A DNA stretch of 64,000 nt. Source: Vibrio sp. CB1-14. Its GTDB lineage: Bacteria; Pseudomonadota; Gammaproteobacteria; Enterobacterales; Vibrionaceae. The position numbers and the translations under genes are program-made. The stretch covers positions 1,736,001-1,800,000 of the forward strand of contig NZ_CP115921.1 in NCBI RefSeq assembly GCF_040412085.2, given 5' to 3'. Positions 55,017 through 64,000 of this stretch are shown one piece after another (within the stretch, counting starts at the first letter, position 1; every line of letters begins with the position of its first letter). The notes beneath the pieces are model-generated. The model searched no databases, had not been told where the DNA came from, and saw nothing but the letters and a program-made list of their open reading frames with translations.

Positions 55017-55721
55017 CTATGCTTTCCAGCCATCAGTGACAAACAGGTAGCCCTTGCCACGCACCGTAATAATCCCTTTGGGATTCGTTGCGTCATCAAA
55101 TAGTTTTTTGCGAAGGGTAACAATGCGGTTGTCGATAGTACGATCAATGCCATCGTAGTCGATGCCACGAAGCTGTCTGGTGAGGTAGTCACGAGATAAC
55201 ACTTCACCTGCAGATTTAGCAAGTAGCCAGAGTAAATCAAACTCACTGTCCGTTAGAGAAACGTCACACTCACCGAGTCGACAACTGCGGCTGTTTTGAC
55301 ACACTTTTAAGCGGCCAACTTGAATATTGTTCGCTTCCATAGCAATCGCGTCTTCGGTAGGGCGTCTTAGAAGGTTTCTGACACGAGCAAGTAATACGCG
55401 AGGTTTGATGGGCTTAGAGACAAAATCATCAGCGCCTGTTTCCAATGCGGCAACATGATCAAAGTCGTCATCACTTGCCGTCAGCATCAGAATTTTGCCG
55501 TTGTAGCTGTCACGAACATCGCGACAAATAGATAGGCCATCTTGACCCGGAAGCATAAGGTCTAAAATGGTGATATCAGGCTGGAAGGATTCAATTAAAT
55601 CGACAGACTCTCCTCCATCGTAAACTGTCTTTACATCAAAGCCTTGGGTCTTAAAATAGTCACCTAGCATTACATTTAGTTTTGCATCGTCTTCTACGAT
55701 CAACAGTTTTTGGTTTACCAT
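55017..55721 (-). CDS. rstA: OmpR-family response regulator (RstA-like)
   Basis: This 234-residue regulator starts at ATG 55721; GTG 55733 is an alternative. The receiver domain has the acidic pair D11-D12, phospho-acceptor D54 and Lys in FVSKP. The winged-helix C-terminal domain contains YLTRQLRGIDYDGIDRTIDNRI, nearly the RstA signature of E. coli (ALLKNLRGVSYDGLDRSVD). Paired with the kinase downstream. Targets in Vibrio RstA-like systems are not known from this sequence. Confidence 0.85.
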   Translation of the reverse strand: MVNQKLLIVEDDAKLNVMLGDYFKTQGFDVKTVYDGGESVDLIESFQPDITILDLMLPGQDGLSICRDVRDSYNGKILMLTASDDDFDHVAALETGADDFVSKPIKPRVLLARVRNLLRRPTEDAIAMEANNIQVGRLKVCQNSRSCRLGECDVSLTDSEFDLLWLLAKSAGEVLSRDYLTRQLRGIDYDGIDRTIDNRIVTLRKKLFDDATNPKGIITVRGKGYLFVTDGWKA

Positions 55722-55990
55722 CGTCCAATCCACTACATCTATCGAATCGGCCGCAAAGATACATAATTTTACAGAATACTACAAACGTAAATTATTATGT
55801 TTTTGTAGGTGTATTCCTAATGAGACTTTTGTTACAAGCTGCTAACAACTGGCAAATTACTCTTGTTAAACAAATGGTTAATCTACGCTAGCTATGCATC
55901 CATACCGTACATCAACCTCAATAATTGTCTTTGATAGTTCAAACGCGGAATGTAGAGATTTGTCAGGATGTCGTGACAATTTAAGACATA

Positions 55991-56017
55991 CAAAAAGCCC
56001 CTCGCTTGGAGGGGCTT
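55991..56017 (-). terminator. Terminator of the RND pump operon
   Basis: On the minus strand AAGCCCCTC-CAAGC-GAGGGGCTT followed by TTTTTGT, about 30 bp after the permease stop. The rest of 55734–56044 is the RstA-like promoter region; no gene seen. Confidence 0.88.
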
Positions 56018-56044
56018 GATCATCAATTAATGGCTCGAAAGCCG

Positions 56045-59000
56045 TTACTCGTCATCTTCCAGCGGTACTAACTTGGTATTACCACCACGGATTTTTTCGC
56101 GGCGATGCTGAATCAGAGCATAGAAGCCTGGAATCAAGAATGTACCCGCAAGAAGTACACACAACAGACCACCAACGAGCGAAATACCCAGCGAGTTTTG
56201 GCTGATGTGGCCAGCTCCCGATGCAAAGATGAGTGGTATCATACCTAAGATGAACGACCAAGATGTCATGTTTACTGCTCGGAAGCGCAACATACCACCG
56301 CGCACGGCGGCATCATCAATCGGAACATCTTTTTCCTCGCGTTCAATCTTGGCAAATTCCACGATAAGAATCGCGTTCTTTGCCGCCATTGCTATGAGTA
56401 GGACGAGACCTATCTGAGCGTATAAGTTCAGCGGAATGCCCGCTAGGTTCAACGCGACAAATGAGCCAAGTGTCGCCACCGGAACCACGAGTATGATAGC
56501 AAGTGGGATACCCCAACTTTCATACTGAGCAACCATGAATAGGTAGATGAAGATCAGAGCCAGCGCAAACGCATAAATCGCTTGGTTACCCGCCAAGATC
56601 TCTTGGTAAGCCATACCTGTCCATTCGTACTGATAACCCATTGGCAGAACTTCCGCCGCTACGCGCTCCATTGCTGCGATCGCATCACCACTAGAGTAAC
56701 CAGGCGCTGGTTGACCTTGGATTACCGCACTACGGTACATGTTATAACGCCATGCGACATCTGGCTCAAAGACTTGCTCGTAAGACACTAGCGTGCTCAG
56801 AGGAATCATCTCACCTTTAGACGAACGAACATGGAACAGTTGAAGATCGTCCATACCACTACGATATTCAGCGTCTGCTTGCATTGTTACGCGGAAGTTC
56901 TTACCAAACATGGTGAAGTCGTTCACGTACAACGAGCCTAAGTTACCCTGTAGCGTTTGAAAAATCGACGACAGTGGAATTCCCAGTTGCTGAGCTTTCT
57001 CACGGTCAATGTCTACGTAGTAGTGCGGTACATTGGCACGGAAAGTACTAAACGTATAAGCGATCTCTGGCTGTTGATTCGCAGTTTGAATCACATCCTG
57101 CATCACCAATGCTAGGTCTGTTCGGCTTCGACCAAGTGTATCTTCCAATACAAATTCGAAACCAGAAGCCGCACCCATACCAGGAACCGCCGGAGGACCC
57201 ATGGCGAATACAACGGCGCCAGGGATTTGTTGAGCCGCCATACCATTGATACGAGCCGCAATGGCGTTCGAAGAGTGCTCCCCTTCAAAGCCATTACGGG
57301 TCTCCCAATCTTTTAGCTTGATAAACAGCGAAGCGCCATTTGAGGCCGCCGCACCTGTCATAAACGCGTAGCCGTTAGCAACGGTAATGCCATCGATGCC
57401 AGGCTCTTGCTCAACCAAGTTAACCAACTTGTCCGTTGTTTCGGTAGTACGAGAAAGAGACGCTGAATCTGGAAGCTGAACGTTAACCAGCAAAATACCT
57501 TTATCTTCCTGCGGTACAAACGCCGTAGAGGTATTTTTCGCAAGGAAGCTTACCGCACCAACCGCAATCACAAAGAAGGTAACTAGTAGCAGTGCCTTTT
57601 TCACCAGGAATCCAGCAACTTGACCGTAGCGCAGTGTAATACGCTCTAATGCGCGATTGAATGTTTGGAACCAGCGCGCTGTATTGCCACCACCTTTCTT
57701 CAGAACCAACGAACACAGTGCTGGAGACAGCGTCAGTGCGTTGATCGAAGAAATAACAACTGAAATACAGATGGTCAGAGCGAACTGACGATACATAATG
57801 CCGGTGATACCTGGTAGCAGCGTTACCGGGATAAATACCGCAAGCAGTACTAACGTCGAGGTGATGATTGGTCCCGTCACCTCTTTCATCGCAATTAAGG
57901 TCGCTTTTCTCGGTGACATATCCGGATTGCGTTTCATGATGGTGTCAACGTTCTCGATAACGAGAATCGCGTCATCCACCACGATACCAATCGCGAGGAT
58001 AATACCAAACAGGGTTACCGTGTTCACGGTAAAGCCCGTCATGTTCATGACAGCAAAGGTACCGATAAGCGATACCGGAATCGCGACAACCGGAATAAGC
58101 GTTGCACGCGCACTGCCAAGGAACAGGTACGTTACCGCGATAACGAGTATTATGGCCTCGATTAAAGTCTTAACTACCCCTTTGATCGACTCCGCAACGA
58201 ACACAGTGGTATCGTAACTGGTTTCGTATGCCATACCTTCAGGGAAGTTCACACTCAAGCGCTCAAGCAGATCCATCACCGCCTTGCCACTTTCGAGCGC
58301 GTTGGCGTCCGATTGTAGGTTAAGCGCAACGATTGAAGCATCTTCACCTCGGAACTGACCACTGCCATCGTAGAACTTCTTGCCAAGCTCTACGCGAGCG
58401 ACGTCTTTAAGGTATACCGTAGAACCATCTGGATTCGCACGAAGAACGACGTTCTCAAACTCACCAATTGACTCTAGACGACCTTTGGTGACTAGATTGA
58501 ACTGTACCTCTTGTGGGTTTGCATATGGCGCAGCGCCTACACGACCGGCAGCAACCTGTACGTTTTGCTCCGCAAGAGCAGCGTAAACGTCGGAAGTGGT
58601 CATCTTAAGGTTGGCTAGCTTGTCTGGGTCTAACCAAACACGCATCGCGTACTCACCGCCACCAATTACGTTAACTTCACTGATGCCTTTAACACGAGCA
58701 AGTTGATCCTTAACGTTCAAGTTGATGTAGTTAATCAGGAACTTGTCATCATAGCGACCATCAGGTGAGTAGAAGTTCAGCACCATCAATAGATCTGGCG
58801 AACGTTTTTTCACCGTTACACCGACCATACGAACTTCTTGCGGAAGTTTCGACTCAATTTGTGACACGCGGTTCTGTACGTTGACCTGAGCCATGTCGGG
58901 GTCGGTACCGATGTCAAATGTCACATTGAGGTTGTATGAACCGTCATTTGCACTCTTTGAAGACATATAAATCATGTCTTCAACTCCGTTCACCGAGGTT

Positions 59001-59200
59001 TCTATCGGGTCGGCTATCGCCTCCTCTACGACCTCTGCACTCGCACCTGTATAGAATGCCGTGACACTGACCGATGGCGGGCTGATTTTAGGATACTCAG
59101 CAACCGGCAACACCATCAAAGAGATGGCACCTGCCAGCGTGAGTATTATTGAAATGACCAAAGCAAACTTTGGTCTTTGAATGAAGAAACGACTTAGCAT
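56045..59200 (-). CDS. RND multidrug efflux permease (HAE1 family)
   Basis: This 1051-residue inner-membrane pump has the twelve-helix RND plan with two large periplasmic loops. The proton-relay Asp pair is in [13 protein letters not shown] (about residues 400–415) and the TM10 Lys is in [13 protein letters not shown]-terminus [13 protein letters not shown] and length match AcrB/Vme/Vex pumps. It exchanges protons for drugs or bile-like compounds with the adaptor encoded just upstream (3 bp gap) and a TolC channel elsewhere. Which Vibrio pump it is cannot be told. Confidence 0.92.
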   Translation of the reverse strand: MLSRFFIQRPKFALVISIILTLAGAISLMVLPVAEYPKISPPSVSVTAFYTGASAEVVEEAIADPIETSVNGVEDMIYMSSKSANDGSYNLNVTFDIGTDPDMAQVNVQNRVSQIESKLPQEVRMVGVTVKKRSPDLLMVLNFYSPDGRYDDKFLINYINLNVKDQLARVKGISEVNVIGGGEYAMRVWLDPDKLANLKMTTSDVYAALAEQNVQVAAGRVGAAPYANPQEVQFNLVTKGRLESIGEFENVVLRANPDGSTVYLKDVARVELGKKFYDGSGQFRGEDASIVALNLQSDANALESGKAVMDLLERLSVNFPEGMAYETSYDTTVFVAESIKGVVKTLIEAIILVIAVTYLFLGSARATLIPVVAIPVSLIGTFAVMNMTGFTVNTVTLFGIILAIGIVVDDAILVIENVDTIMKRNPDMSPRKATLIAMKEVTGPIITSTLVLLAVFIPVTLLPGITGIMYRQFALTICISVVISSINALTLSPALCSLVLKKGGGNTARWFQTFNRALERITLRYGQVAGFLVKKALLLVTFFVIAVGAVSFLAKNTSTAFVPQEDKGILLVNVQLPDSASLSRTTETTDKLVNLVEQEPGIDGITVANGYAFMTGAAASNGASLFIKLKDWETRNGFEGEHSSNAIAARINGMAAQQIPGAVVFAMGPPAVPGMGAASGFEFVLEDTLGRSRTDLALVMQDVIQTANQQPEIAYTFSTFRANVPHYYVDIDREKAQQLGIPLSSIFQTLQGNLGSLYVNDFTMFGKNFRVTMQADAEYRSGMDDLQLFHVRSSKGEMIPLSTLVSYEQVFEPDVAWRYNMYRSAVIQGQPAPGYSSGDAIAAMERVAAEVLPMGYQYEWTGMAYQEILAGNQAIYAFALALIFIYLFMVAQYESWGIPLAIILVVPVATLGSFVALNLAGIPLNLYAQIGLVLLIAMAAKNAILIVEFAKIEREEKDVPIDDAAVRGGMLRFRAVNMTSWSFILGMIPLIFASGAGHISQNSLGISLVGGLLCVLLAGTFLIPGFYALIQHRREKIRGGNTKLVPLEDDE

Positions 59201-59203
59201 CTA

Positions 59204-60337
59204 TTACGCACCTTGATCTGCTGGCTTCGACTCATCGATTCGAACAGGCACGCCATTCCTTACACGCTGCAAGCCTTGAGTGATGACAACATCAGTCGGT
59301 TTCAATCCTGATTGGATGATGACGCCAGTTTCTACTTGTGTACCTAGTGCAACATTACGTCGCTCCGCCACATTACCTTCAGTCACGACCATAACAAAGT
59401 CGCCTTCGAGATCGGTTTGAACAGCGCGACGCGGTACCGTCACTACGTCGATTGCTTCTTTTTCCATAAGCTCAACACGCACGTGCTGACCCGGAAGTAA
59501 GCGCTGTTGTGGGTTATCAACGACAGCACGCATCGCCAGTGTACCCGTGTTGAGGTTAATTCGGTTACCTAAGAAGTCGATTTTGCCTTGCTGTTCGAAC
59601 ACTCGGCCATCTTCTAGAATGATGTTCACCGCCACGCCATTTGACTCATCCGATCCGTTGCCTTCAATAGTATCCATGCCTAGAGCTAAACGCTCACGCT
59701 CACTGATACTGAATGACGCGTAAATAGGATCCATGCTAACCAGTGTCGTTAATACACCAGAAGATGGAGAAAGAAGATCGCCTTGGCTGACCTTACTGTC
59801 AGAAATTCGACCGGTAAACGGCGCAAGAATGGTGGTGTAAGACAGGTTAACGTCAGCCACTTTAAGCTGAGCTTTGCCCGCTTCCAGTTGAGCGCGGGCA
59901 CTCATCAGTGTCGCAGTCAACGCATCAAATTCTGCTTGAGAAATGTTGTTCGATTTAACAAGGTTTTTGCCACGCTCAAAATCAAGCTCGGCTTTTTTCA
60001 GTGCTGCCTCCGCTTCTGACACTTTGGCTTTGGCACTCGCGACTTGAGCTTCAAATGATGATGGCTCGATAGAGTAGAGCTTTTGACCTTTTTCGACGAT
60101 CTGCCCTTCTTGGAAATGGCGTTCCATCAAATAGCCCGTTACTTGTGCAGTAATGGCTGTATCTTCAACCGCATCCATGCGTCCAATGTAAGACTTACTT
60201 TGTTGATGTGGGACGACCTCTACAGCAGTAGTTTGCACAAGAGGCGCTGGTGCATTTTGGTTGGATTTTGTTGCTTCGCCGCATCCTGCTAAAAATAGTG
60301 CAGAGATAACGCTGGCAACGATTATTTTTCTAGGCAT
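59204..60337 (-). CDS. RND efflux membrane-fusion lipoprotein
   Basis: This 377-residue AcrA-like adaptor has a lipobox (FLAGC near residue 18), beta-barrel and lipoyl parts split by an alpha-helical hairpin (about 100–150, SAKAKVSEAEAALKKAELDFERG), and the barrel segment LAPFTGRISDSKVSQGDLLS. First gene of the pump operon; AGGGTG precedes ATG 60337. A perfect FNR box lies 119 bp upstream. No local TetR repressor gene is present, unlike acrR–acrAB. Confidence 0.92.
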   Translation of the reverse strand: MPRKIIVASVISALFLAGCGEATKSNQNAPAPLVQTTAVEVVPHQQSKSYIGRMDAVEDTAITAQVTGYLMERHFQEGQIVEKGQKLYSIEPSSFEAQVASAKAKVSEAEAALKKAELDFERGKNLVKSNNISQAEFDALTATLMSARAQLEAGKAQLKVADVNLSYTTILAPFTGRISDSKVSQGDLLSPSSGVLTTLVSMDPIYASFSISERERLALGMDTIEGNGSDESNGVAVNIILEDGRVFEQQGKIDFLGNRINLNTGTLAMRAVVDNPQQRLLPGQHVRVELMEKEAIDVVTVPRRAVQTDLEGDFVMVVTEGNVAERRNVALGTQVETGVIIQSGLKPTDVVITQGLQRVRNGVPVRIDESKPADQGA

Positions 60338-60455
60338 TGAAACACCCTATTCTCTTCTGATTGGAACAAGCTTTGGCAGACTAACAAATCACAAGTCAGC
60401 TGAATGTCCGAAAAGTATTAATAGTTATGGCGAAAGTGTTTCAAAATATAACGAA

Positions 60456-60469
60456 TTGATTTATATCAA
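60456..60469. promoter_or_regulatory. Perfect FNR box upstream of the RND pump operon
   Basis: TTGAT-TTAT-ATCAA with both halves perfect, partly overlapping the last codon of the upstream MscS-like gene. It lies 119 bp before the adaptor start. Confidence 0.7.
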
Positions 60470-61317
60470 TCTTTCGAATTTTCTTCTGGAAACGACAAAT
60501 CGTGAAGCATCATAAAGTCAGCGCGAATTTCTTGCTCCAAATGAGTCGCAAGTTCAGTCGGGCAAAAAATCATCACGTGCACTATTTGCTCACCTGTCAC
60601 GCCACTTGCTATGTGGATATGCGGCTCAGAGCCAGGCAAATCTACACCGGCATGTTTTTCGATGACTCCGTTATAGCGCCTAGCAACATCGATAAAGTCT
60701 TCACTGTGCTTCTCTATTCGGATAGTCAACTCAGGGAGTAATGGAAATAGGTTTTTGAAGCCAGGAACCACTATAGAAAAGCTGTGGTAAACGTAGCGTT
60801 TCATGAAGTTGAGGTTCTTAACAGCGTAGGTAAAAAACATGCTGTTAGGCAGTGTGATAGTTTTTCCTGTGAAATGATATTGACCGTGGTACAGGTCAAT
60901 TTCTTGTATCACAGTGGCCATTAGATTGTGCTCAATCACTTCGCCGCTGGTCTTTCCTACCTCAATCCAGTCACCGATACGAAAAGAACGCGAACTCGCT
61001 CGCTGGATTGAACCAGTAAAACAGAGGATGATCTCTTTGGAGGCTACAACGATAGCAACGGCGATAGCGGTTACTGACAGTGCGAACTCACTGATTTCTG
61101 ATTTCCAAACCAGAAACAGAGTGATAACAATGATCGCGAACGAGCCGTTTTTAGTTCGCGACATCCATTTACGCTGATCTTCAGACAAAAACGCCACATC
61201 CCCTCGAATTCCCGAGAGTGTGATTCGGCGTATTATCAAAATCAGTGTGATGACCAGGACACTCAATAACAGTTTGTTTTCAATTAAAAACGCGATGATT
61301 TTTTGAACATCTTCCAT
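60466..61317 (-). CDS. MscS-family mechanosensitive channel-like protein
   Basis: This 283-residue protein has TM helices at about 15–29, 55–68 and 75–96, then the MscS beta domain (RIGDWIEVGKTSGEVIEH near 117–134) and a shorter C-terminal part ending in EENSKD. The pore helix AVAIVVASKEIILCFTG is less Gly/Ala-regular than in MscS, so gating is uncertain. It is in the same direction as the pump operon, ending over its FNR box. It probably helps release pressure during osmotic downshift, by family. Confidence 0.82.
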   Translation of the reverse strand: MEDVQKIIAFLIENKLLLSVLVITLILIIRRITLSGIRGDVAFLSEDQRKWMSRTKNGSFAIIVITLFLVWKSEISEFALSVTAIAVAIVVASKEIILCFTGSIQRASSRSFRIGDWIEVGKTSGEVIEHNLMATVIQEIDLYHGQYHFTGKTITLPNSMFFTYAVKNLNFMKRYVYHSFSIVVPGFKNLFPLLPELTIRIEKHSEDFIDVARRYNGVIEKHAGVDLPGSEPHIHIASGVTGEQIVHVMIFCPTELATHLEQEIRADFMMLHDLSFPEENSKD

Positions 61318-61347
61318 GGTCGCCTACTACTGCATTAAGAATGAGTA

Positions 61348-62571
61348 TTAACGATAACGAATCGCGGTGTCTTTCGCAATTTGCACGATCACTTTTACCG
61401 CTAACTCCATGCCTTGAACAGTAATAAATTCATGAATACCGTGGAAATTATAACCACCTGTAAACAGGTTTGGACAAGGTAAGCCCATGAACGACAAACG
61501 AGCGCCGTCGGTACCACCACGAATTGGCTTAATGTTTGGCTTCACCTCGCAGCGTTCCATAGCCTGCTTAGCAATCTCGATAATGTGTGGATGTGGCTCT
61601 ACCATTTCGCGCATGTTCGAATAGTTATCTGTGATGGTTAAACTCACCTTATTACCCTGAGCATTAAACGTGGCCACCTTATCTTCTAGGTAGGCTTTTT
61701 TGCGTGCCAATTCGTCTTTGTCAAAATCACGCAAAATGTAGTGCAGTGATGAGTCCGTCAAAGACATTTGTGCATTATGAAGGTGATAGAAACCTTCATA
61801 ACCAGACGTGCACTCTGGTGTTTCCTCAAGCGGCATATCCGCGTGGAATCGTGCTGCTGCGGTCATAGCATTGACCATTTTACCTTTTGCTGTACCTGGG
61901 TGGACAGACACTCCTTTAAACTCAACGAGCGCCGCCGCTGCATTGAAGTTTTCATATTCAAGCTCACCTACCGGACCGCCATCTACGGTGTACGCCCATT
62001 TAGCAGCAAACTTATCGACATCAAACAAATCAGCACCGCGACCGATTTCTTCATCAGGAGTGAAACCTATTTTAATGTCACCATGGGGGATCTCTGGGTT
62101 TGCCATCAGGAACTCAACCGCAGAGATGATCTCGGCTATTCCCGCTTTATTGTCTGCTCCAAGCAATGTAGTGCCATCGGTCGTAATAATATCGTGACCA
62201 TGCAAAGCGTGCAGATCGCGATACTGAATTGGTGAAAGCACCACATCACCCTTTCCAAGCGCAATATCACCGCCTTGATAGTTTTCTACCAACTGAGGTT
62301 TAACATCTTTGCCAGAAGCGTCTGGCGCCGTATCCATATGGGCGATAAAACCAATCGCTGGGATATCAGCCTCTACATTCGATGGCAAGGTCGCCATGAT
62401 ATAACCATTAGCATCCAGCGTGACATCGGATAAACCCAATTCGATCAGTTCTTGTTGCAGAAATCGAGCAAACTCAGTTTGGCCTGGTGTGCTCGGGCAT
62501 GTTGCCTGCGACGGGTTAGATTGCGTGTCGAACGTGACATATTTGAGAAACCTGTCGATAAGACCTGTCAT
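61348..62571 (-). CDS. pepT: Peptidase T (tripeptide aminopeptidase)
   Basis: This 407-residue M20 metallopeptidase cuts the N-terminal residue from tripeptides. The start is ATG 62571, six bases after AAGGTG; three more codons to 62580 are possible. Zinc-site motifs are [23 protein letters not shown] (bridging Asp) and [11 protein letters not shown] (Glu base). The dimerisation domain is in the middle. PepT is FNR-linked in Salmonella, but I see no FNR box here. It lies 30 bp upstream of the MscS-like gene. Confidence 0.93.
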   Translation of the reverse strand: MTGLIDRFLKYVTFDTQSNPSQATCPSTPGQTEFARFLQQELIELGLSDVTLDANGYIMATLPSNVEADIPAIGFIAHMDTAPDASGKDVKPQLVENYQGGDIALGKGDVVLSPIQYRDLHALHGHDIITTDGTTLLGADNKAGIAEIISAVEFLMANPEIPHGDIKIGFTPDEEIGRGADLFDVDKFAAKWAYTVDGGPVGELEYENFNAAAALVEFKGVSVHPGTAKGKMVNAMTAAARFHADMPLEETPECTSGYEGFYHLHNAQMSLTDSSLHYILRDFDKDELARKKAYLEDKVATFNAQGNKVSLTITDNYSNMREMVEPHPHIIEIAKQAMERCEVKPNIKPIRGGTDGARLSFMGLPCPNLFTGGYNFHGIHEFITVQGMELAVKVIVQIAKDTAIRYR

Positions 62572-62826
62572 AATTTTCACCTTTATAGTGGTTGTGAACC
62601 CAAGTCATCTCATAATACGGATCGAAGCCAGTGGAATGTTGCGATGAATCAGTTTTATCTGATTTGACGAGCATTTTGTAAGGTCAATATAAGCCCAAAC
62701 ACTAATCCGTAGCTAGCCCTGAAACAAAGGGATACGCCCAATACACTACGCCCCACCGATTCAAATTAAGGGGGATGTGATTGATAGTCCAGCCTGAAAT
62801 AATGATGTTAAGTTAACGTAGAGAAG

Positions 62827-63021
62827 ATGAGATTAGACACTATGAAGCGTCCACATTTTGTTTCCACGCCTATTTTTGTTTCAGCTCTAGTCGCTGATAA
62901 AAAAGTGACAACAGCTACCAAGAGTGGCCTGGCAACCCAAACAACGCTAGCAAGTCCGCTCGAGCGTGAGCGAGTCGCATTGGTTAAACAACGACAGCAA
63001 CGTGGTGGCTTCAGCGCTTAG
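62827..63021 (+). CDS. Small basic hypothetical protein (64 aa)
   Basis: This frame opens at ATG 62827 just after GAGAAG; ATG 62842 is an alternative. It is Thr/Ser/Arg-rich with a basic, Gln-rich C-terminus (ERERVALVKQRQQRGG) and no recognised domain. A terminator follows 20 bp after the stop, which supports a real transcript. Whether it is translated is uncertain. Confidence 0.45.
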   Translation: MRLDTMKRPHFVSTPIFVSALVADKKVTTATKSGLATQTTLASPLERERVALVKQRQQRGGFSA

Positions 63022-63041
63022 TTTTGCTTACGCCAGATACA

Positions 63042-63070
63042 AAAAAAGCACCTGTCAAAGGTGCTTTTTA
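63042..63070. terminator. Terminator between the two mini-genes
   Basis: Stem AAAAAGCACCT / AGGTGCTTTTT with loop GTCAA, in convergent orientation. Confidence 0.9.
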
Positions 63071-63081
63071 TCATGCTTGTT

Positions 63082-63273
63082 TTATCGGTTAATGCCGATA
63101 TCACGCTGCATGTGGCCAGATAGCTCGTTCGCGTAGTAAGTTGTTTCAACTTCACCTTTGCCGAACAGAATATCTAGTAAGTGTGCAATCAATCCTTTGA
63201 AGTTTACCGCGTAGGTCTTCTTATCCATAGAGGGTGCGATAGCGATGGTTTCGATGTTCACTGCTTGTGCCAT
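63082..63273 (-). CDS. Small protein with DUF1127-like tail (63 aa)
   Basis: This protein starts at ATG 63273 after AGAGAGG; the reading to 63318 is unsupported. The C-terminus ELSGHMQRDIGINR resembles the ending of DUF1127 proteins (L-x-D-I-G-x-x-R), which are small, often arginine-rich and RNA- or stress-related. The match is short, so the family call is tentative. A hydrophobic stretch AHLLDILFG lies mid-protein. Confidence 0.65.
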   Translation of the reverse strand: MAQAVNIETIAIAPSMDKKTYAVNFKGLIAHLLDILFGKGEVETTYYANELSGHMQRDIGINR

Positions 63274-63516
63274 GATTGCCTCTCTTGAAATTTGGTAACT
63301 CGTTGTTGTTGGTGACAATATTAGGCAAAAAAACGCTGTTTAAAAAATGACAAAATTTGGTATTTCAGATTAGATTTTCTAATAAAACAAATCTTTAACA
63401 ACCTCTATATGCACCTATTTATTTGTGGTGAATTTTTATACCCAAAACAAACGATTTGGTGAATAAAAATTCCATACAGCACTCTATAAGTATAATTTGT
63501 TAGAAAAATGATAAAC

Positions 63517-63545
63517 GAAAACCTCCCAAAAAATGGGAGGCTTTA
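63517..63545 (-). terminator. Terminator of the terC-like gene
   Basis: CCTCCCA / TGGGAGG with an A5 loop, about 20 bp after the terC stop on the minus strand and followed by TTTT. The AT-rich gap 63274–63516 shows no gene. Confidence 0.75.
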
Positions 63546-63562
63546 CGCATTTACCGTTAGCT

Positions 63563-64000
63563 CTATTTATTAACAAGCTTGAGCTGTTGTTTTTCTTTGT
63601 ACAGTGATGCAATTGATGCCGCTGTCATGGTGAATAAAATCACACACAAGGAGAACCAAGTTGGAATTTCCCAAGGCGATCCTACCAATGCCATCTTGAT
63701 ACCGATGAATATCATAATGAACGACAGAGCAGGTTTGAGATACACAAATCGATTCATCATCCCTTCAAGAACAAAATAGAGCGAACGCAGCCCAAGCAGA
63801 GCAAACACGTTTGCTGCGAACACCAAGAATGGTTCACGGGTCACAGCAAAGATCGCCGGGATAGAGTCGAGCGCGAACAAAATATCCATAAAGGCAATCA
63901 CACCTATTACCACCAGCATAGGGGTAAACACTCGCTTGCCATTTTCAACAATCGACAAGCTATTGCCATGATACGAGTCCGTCACCGGCAACAGTTTTCT
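63563..64000 (-). CDS. TerC family membrane protein (N-terminus beyond window)
   Basis: The frame is open to the window edge, so only the C-terminal ~145 residues are here. The family signature LPVTDSYHG opens it, followed by at least three TM helices including AFMDILFALDSIPAIFAVT, whose acidic pair is typical of TerC/Alx metal exporters. TerC-family proteins handle metal ions, such as manganese for Alx. Start and promoter lie outside the window. Confidence 0.88.
   Translation of the reverse strand, partial: RKLLPVTDSYHGNSLSIVENGKRVFTPMLVVIGVIAFMDILFALDSIPAIFAVTREPFLVFAANVFALLGLRSLYFVLEGMMNRFVYLKPALSFIMIFIGIKMALVGSPWEIPTWFSLCVILFTMTAASIASLYKEKQQLKLVNK

Noticed and set aside
1..64000. CRISPR arrays, insertion sequences, integrons, tRNA or rRNA genes
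   Set aside because: No regularly spaced repeats, transposase or integrase reading frames, or recognisable RNA gene sequences were found.

Overview
The window is ordinary chromosomal DNA of a marine gammaproteobacterium, almost certainly a Vibrio (Vibrionaceae). The evidence is the gene content: a FadL–VolA pair, a ShyB-type endopeptidase behind a Zur box, a double-domain QueD-like protein, DUF3297, DUF6279, two chemoreceptors and OmpU-like porins. The moderate G+C and gammaproteobacterial operators (TyrR, PurR, FNR, Zur) agree. In V. cholerae fadL–volA lies on chromosome II, so this may be chromosome II sequence, but the window does not prove it. I see no rRNA, tRNA, CRISPR array, insertion sequence, integrase or prophage.

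Layout. 1–3.4 kb: 3' part of fadL and the lipase gene volA (exogenous lipid use). 3.4–11.8 kb: PhnA-like zinc-ribbon protein, membrane-anchored EEP phosphohydrolase, a 34-residue mini-gene, a TyrP-type transporter behind a strong and a weak TyrR box, a chemoreceptor, a zinc-ribbon mini-protein, a HAD phosphatase, CreA and a PAS-GGDEF diguanylate cyclase. 11.9–19.8 kb: gsk, fhs behind a consensus PurR operator, an OmpA-like lipoprotein, a DsbA-like lipoprotein with an FKBP isomerase, a YqaB-type phosphatase and a second chemoreceptor. 19.9–27.3 kb: an SDR facing a LysR regulator, helicase IV, and two divergent paralogous sulfatases. 27.4–31.2 kb: DUF3297, a cysteine-rich mini-protein, shyB with a Zur box, and an aldo/keto reductase divergent from an HTH regulator. 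31.4–37 kb, the most accessory-looking part: two tandem paralogous porins, two uncharacterised genes (one a Gln-rich, Gly/Lys-tailed protein behind a large inverted repeat), an SpoIIAA-like protein and a GNAT-like protein. 37–44 kb: guaC with a long structured leader, nnr, small envelope genes, a double-domain QueD-like protein and di-haem cytochrome c peroxidase with a perfect FNR box upstream. 44–49 kb: glycine-zipper protein, LysR regulator, OmpA porin, O-acetylhomoserine sulfhydrylase and an ADP-ribosylglycohydrolase. 49–64 kb: sbcD–sbcC–yqfB operon, an RstAB-like two-component system, an RND pump pair with a perfect FNR box, an MscS-type channel, pepT, two mini-proteins and the start-truncated terC.

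How it works together. Most transcription units are short and closed by clear intrinsic hairpins. Much of the window concerns envelope and nutrient uptake: lipids, sulfate esters, aromatic amino acids, porins, efflux and peptidoglycan. Purine and one-carbon metabolism (gsk, fhs, guaC) is tied together by two PurR-like operators. No single undescribed system is proven. The best leads are the accessory pair at 34.5–35.8 kb, the guaC leader with two hairpins sharing a 12-nt core, the cysteine-tailed diguanylate cyclase, and FNR boxes upstream of an efflux pump and a peroxidase.
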